A stretch of 64,000 bases of DNA from Rahnella sp. AA (GTDB lineage Bacteria; Pseudomonadota; Gammaproteobacteria; Enterobacterales; Enterobacteriaceae): positions 1 through 64,000 of the forward strand of contig NZ_PITQ01000002.1 in NCBI RefSeq assembly GCF_002834385.1, written 5' to 3'. The position numbers were made by a program, and so were the translations under genes. The notes beneath the pieces are model-generated. The model searched no databases. It had not been told where the DNA came from and worked only from the letters and a program-made list of their open reading frames with translations. Below, one piece after another: positions 61,837 through 64,000 of this stretch; within the stretch, counting starts at the first letter, position 1, and each line of letters starts with the position of its first letter.

Positions 61837-62394
61837 ATGAGCGAAGTCAGTCTGGCACCGGGTCGCCGGCTTTCTGAAATTCGTCAGCAACTGGGCATGT
61901 CACAACGTAAAGCCGCCGAGTTGTCTGGCCTGACGCACAGCGCCATCAGCACCATCGAACAGGATAAAGTCAGCCCCGCCGTCAGTACGTTGCAAAAGTT
62001 ATTGCGGGTTTACGGGCTGTCATTATCGGAATTTTTCGCCGAAGAAAGCAAAAGTGGCGAACCAAGAATCGTCATTAATGCGGCAGATTTGATTGAGATC
62101 GGCAGCCAGGGTGTCTCGATGCGAATGGTGCATAACGGCACGCCAAACCACACGGTCGCCATGCTGCTGGAAACCTATCAGCCCGGCAGCACAACGGGTG
62201 ACAAAATTAAGCATCAGGGAGAGGAAGTCGGCACCCTGCTCGAAGGAGAAATCATCTTAACCATCAACGGTCAGAGTTACCCGCTGCGTGCGGGCCAAAG
62301 CTATGCCATTAACACCGCGAACCCACACAGTTTCAGTAATATTTCGACGCGGATTTGCAGGATAGTCAGCGCACATACCCCTAATACCTTCTAG
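61837..62394 (+). CDS. puuR: putrescine-responsive repressor PuuR
   Basis: The 185-residue protein (same length as E. coli PuuR) has an N-terminal XRE-type HTH (LSEIRQQLGMSQRKAAELSG, LTHSAISTIEQDKVSPAVST) and a C-terminal cupin (GDKIKHQGEEVGTLLEGEII; GQSYAINTANPHSFSN). It represses puu genes in the absence of putrescine. A GGAATAAACGG region lies before the ATG. The likely operator is 60942-60956. Confidence 0.95.
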   Translation: MSEVSLAPGRRLSEIRQQLGMSQRKAAELSGLTHSAISTIEQDKVSPAVSTLQKLLRVYGLSLSEFFAEESKSGEPRIVINAADLIEIGSQGVSMRMVHNGTPNHTVAMLLETYQPGSTTGDKIKHQGEEVGTLLEGEIILTINGQSYPLRAGQSYAINTANPHSFSNISTRICRIVSAHTPNTF

Positions 62395-62444
62395 TTGTCA
62401 GCGTTCTGGGGCTGATAACGGGAACCCAAAAGAAGGATGTCATC

Positions 62445-63758
62445 ATGAGTGCTCAAACAGGAAGTCCCCGCGCTGCCGGTGCGCCTCACACCGACAGCTA
62501 TTACGCCAGCTCCGCTAACGATCACGCGCCGTGGCCTGAGCTTAATGACAATATTGAGTGCGACGTTTGTATTGTCGGTGCCGGTTATACCGGCATCTCT
62601 TCAGCGTTATACCTGTGCGAAGCCGGTTACGACGTGGTGGTGCTGGAAGCCGCGCGCGTCGGCTGGGGCGCCAGCGGGCGCAACGGCGGTCAGGTGGTCA
62701 ATTCTTACAGTCGCGATATCGATGTGATTGAAGACCGTTATGGCCGTCAGACCGCCGACATGCTCGGCAGTATGATGTTCGAAGGCGCAAACATCATCCG
62801 TCAGCGCATCGATCAGTACGCCATTGACTGCGATTACCGCCCCGGCTGCATTTTTGCGGCGCTAAGCGCAAGACAGCTCAATAAATTGCGTGACCAGCAA
62901 AAACTCTGGAACCGCTACGGCCATACCGAACTGACGCTGCTCGATGAAAGCGCCGTTCGCCGCGAAATCGCCACCGACCGTTATGTCGGTGGCCTGCTGG
63001 ATAAAAATGGCGGGCATATTCATCCGCTGAATCTGGTGCTGGGCGAGGCCGAAGCAATACGCCGTCACGGCGGACGCATTTTTGAAGGCTCGGCGGTCAC
63101 GCGCATCGAACACGGCGAACCGGCCATCGCGCATACGGCGAAAGGCACGGTTAAAGCGAAATATGTGATTCTGGCGGGCAATGCGTATCTGAGCCAGCAG
63201 CTCGCGCCGCGCCTGACGCGTCTGAGCATGCCATGCGGCTCGCAGATTGTCGCCACCGAGCCGTTGTCAGATGACATGGCGCTTTCCCTGCTGCCGAATA
63301 ATTATTGCGTGGAAGACTGTAATTATCTGCTCGACTATTTCCGCCTGACTGCCGATAACCGCATGCTTTACGGCGGCGGCGTCACCTACGGCGGGAAGAA
63401 TCCGCCAAACATTGATTCGGTGATCCTGCCAAAACTCAACCGCACGTTCCCGCAGCTCAAGGGCGTGAAGATTGATTACCGCTGGGGCGGCAATTTCCTG
63501 CTGACACTCTCGCGCCTGCCGCAGTTCGGGCGGCTGGAAAAAAATATCTACTATATGCAGGGCGACAGCGGCCACGGCGTGACGCTGACGCACCTGGCCG
63601 GAAAACTGATTACCGAAGTGCTGCGCGGCGATGCGGAACGTTTTGACGCATTTGCCCGCCTGCCGCACATGCCGTTCTTCGGTGGCCGCAACTTCCAGGT
63701 GCCGTTTACCATGCTCGGCGCCGCTTATTATTCACTGCGCGACCGGTTAGGCGTTTAA
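62445..63758 (+). CDS. puuB: gamma-glutamylputrescine oxidase PuuB
   Basis: The 437-residue FAD-dependent DAO-family oxidase (E. coli PuuB about 426) has DSYYASSANDHAPWPELNDN, the FAD dinucleotide motif CDVCIVGAGYTGISSALYLC, GWGASGRNGGQVVNSYSRDI, and a C-terminal GDSGHGVTLTHLAGKLITEV. It oxidises gamma-glutamylputrescine to the aldehyde. AGAAGGA before the ATG is a good ribosome site. It ends the operon: puuC (aldehyde dehydrogenase) and puuE are not in the window, and the next gene is convergent. Confidence 0.94.
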   Translation: MSAQTGSPRAAGAPHTDSYYASSANDHAPWPELNDNIECDVCIVGAGYTGISSALYLCEAGYDVVVLEAARVGWGASGRNGGQVVNSYSRDIDVIEDRYGRQTADMLGSMMFEGANIIRQRIDQYAIDCDYRPGCIFAALSARQLNKLRDQQKLWNRYGHTELTLLDESAVRREIATDRYVGGLLDKNGGHIHPLNLVLGEAEAIRRHGGRIFEGSAVTRIEHGEPAIAHTAKGTVKAKYVILAGNAYLSQQLAPRLTRLSMPCGSQIVATEPLSDDMALSLLPNNYCVEDCNYLLDYFRLTADNRMLYGGGVTYGGKNPPNIDSVILPKLNRTFPQLKGVKIDYRWGGNFLLTLSRLPQFGRLEKNIYYMQGDSGHGVTLTHLAGKLITEVLRGDAERFDAFARLPHMPFFGGRNFQVPFTMLGAAYYSLRDRLGV

Positions 63759-63766
63759 CCGGCTAC

Positions 63767-63798
63767 AGCCCCTTCCCCGCAGGCGCCCTGAGGGGGCT
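63767..63798 (+). terminator. possible puuB terminator hairpin
   Basis: AGCCCC (63767-63772) pairs with GGGGCT (63793-63798) across a 20-nt GC-rich loop. The T-run is short. It lies between the convergent genes. Confidence 0.45.
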
Positions 63799-63992
63799 TA
63801 CCCTTTTCCGGCGACCGGAAATTCGTTATCCGTACTGACTTCGGGCAACTCATTCAGATCGGGCAGGATCCCTTGCGAAATGTAATCTTTTGCTGCGATC
63901 GCCTGTTCAGTACCGCCAGCATCGCGGATAACCACATGTTTTATCGCGCCGTCTTTCAGCACCTCGCGGCGTACACCGGTATATTCACTCAT
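63798..63992 (-). CDS. small hypothetical protein (64 aa)
   Basis: The product starts MSEYTGVRREVLKDGAIKHV and ends STDNEFPVAGKG. It is soluble, mildly acidic, and predicted to be beta-rich at the N-terminus with a disordered tail. No family is recognised. The promoter and any upstream partner are beyond the window edge. The frame has ordinary core-like composition, which supports a real gene. Confidence 0.55.
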   Translation of the reverse strand: MSEYTGVRREVLKDGAIKHVVIRDAGGTEQAIAAKDYISQGILPDLNELPEVSTDNEFPVAGKG

Positions 63993-64000
63993 TTTTAGTT

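Noticed and set aside
1..64000. CRISPR arrays, prophage, rRNA and integrase
   Set aside because: No regularly spaced repeats, phage structural genes, rRNA-like blocks or integrase were seen; the only mobile-element trace is the IS3-family end at the left edge.

Overview
The window looks like chromosomal DNA of a Yersiniaceae-type enterobacterium (Rahnella, Ewingella, Serratia or a relative). This is inferred from protein likeness, from E. coli-like gene order and from an intergenic palindrome of a type I recall from Yersinia; no rRNA or tRNA was seen. A conserved backbone is recognisable in E. coli K-12 order: shiA, amn, yeeO, yeeX/tmaR, yeeA, sbcB, plaP. Catabolic and uptake cassettes are inserted between these genes.

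Region by region. 1-4600 is a variable, partly AT-rich patch: the tail of an IS3-family transposase, a fragment of a polymorphic (EndoU-like) toxin with a MafI-like immunity gene, a quinone oxidoreductase/LysR divergent pair, an Imm63-like immunity gene and an unknown membrane protein. 5046-7787 holds a DMT transporter, an NTF2-like protein, a small membrane protein, an RluA-type pseudouridine synthase and a YjfB-like protein. 8127-10085 is shiA and yaiL. 10144-15589 is the dihydroxyacetone kinase system dhaR/dhaKLM. A frameshifted lipoprotein gene (15686-16304) precedes amn and yeeO.

19651-30465 is a citrate fermentation locus: citAB two-component system, divergent citS transporter, an FAH-family protein, citCDEF, citX, citG and a coupled alpha/beta hydrolase. 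There is no oadGAB sodium-pump decarboxylase, so the FAH protein is a candidate soluble oxaloacetate decarboxylase.

31042-42575 is a galactan locus (gan, Dickeya nomenclature): LacI regulator, porin, periplasmic GH53 galactanase, MalEFGK-like importer and cytoplasmic GH42 beta-galactosidase, plus an orphan PTS EIIB. 42716-51966 has a D-2-hydroxyacid dehydrogenase and a Fur-box-controlled siderophore locus: TonB-dependent receptor, FhuD-like binding protein, fused FhuB-like permease, a PvdE/SyrD/YojI-type ABC protein and a private TonB. No FhuC-type ATPase is present. A divergent AraC regulator faces it.

52035-56653 is tmaR, yeeA, an AT-rich GT9 glycosyltransferase and sbcB. A roughly 700-bp imperfect palindrome follows. 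The window ends in putrescine uptake and catabolism: plaP, puuA, puuD, puuR and puuB. puuC and puuE are not present here.

Best candidates for new biology are the ATPase-less siderophore importer with an exporter-type ABC protein, and the citrate operon carrying an FAH protein and a hydrolase instead of the oxaloacetate decarboxylase pump. All identifications are from reading the sequence and from memory of families; no search was run.
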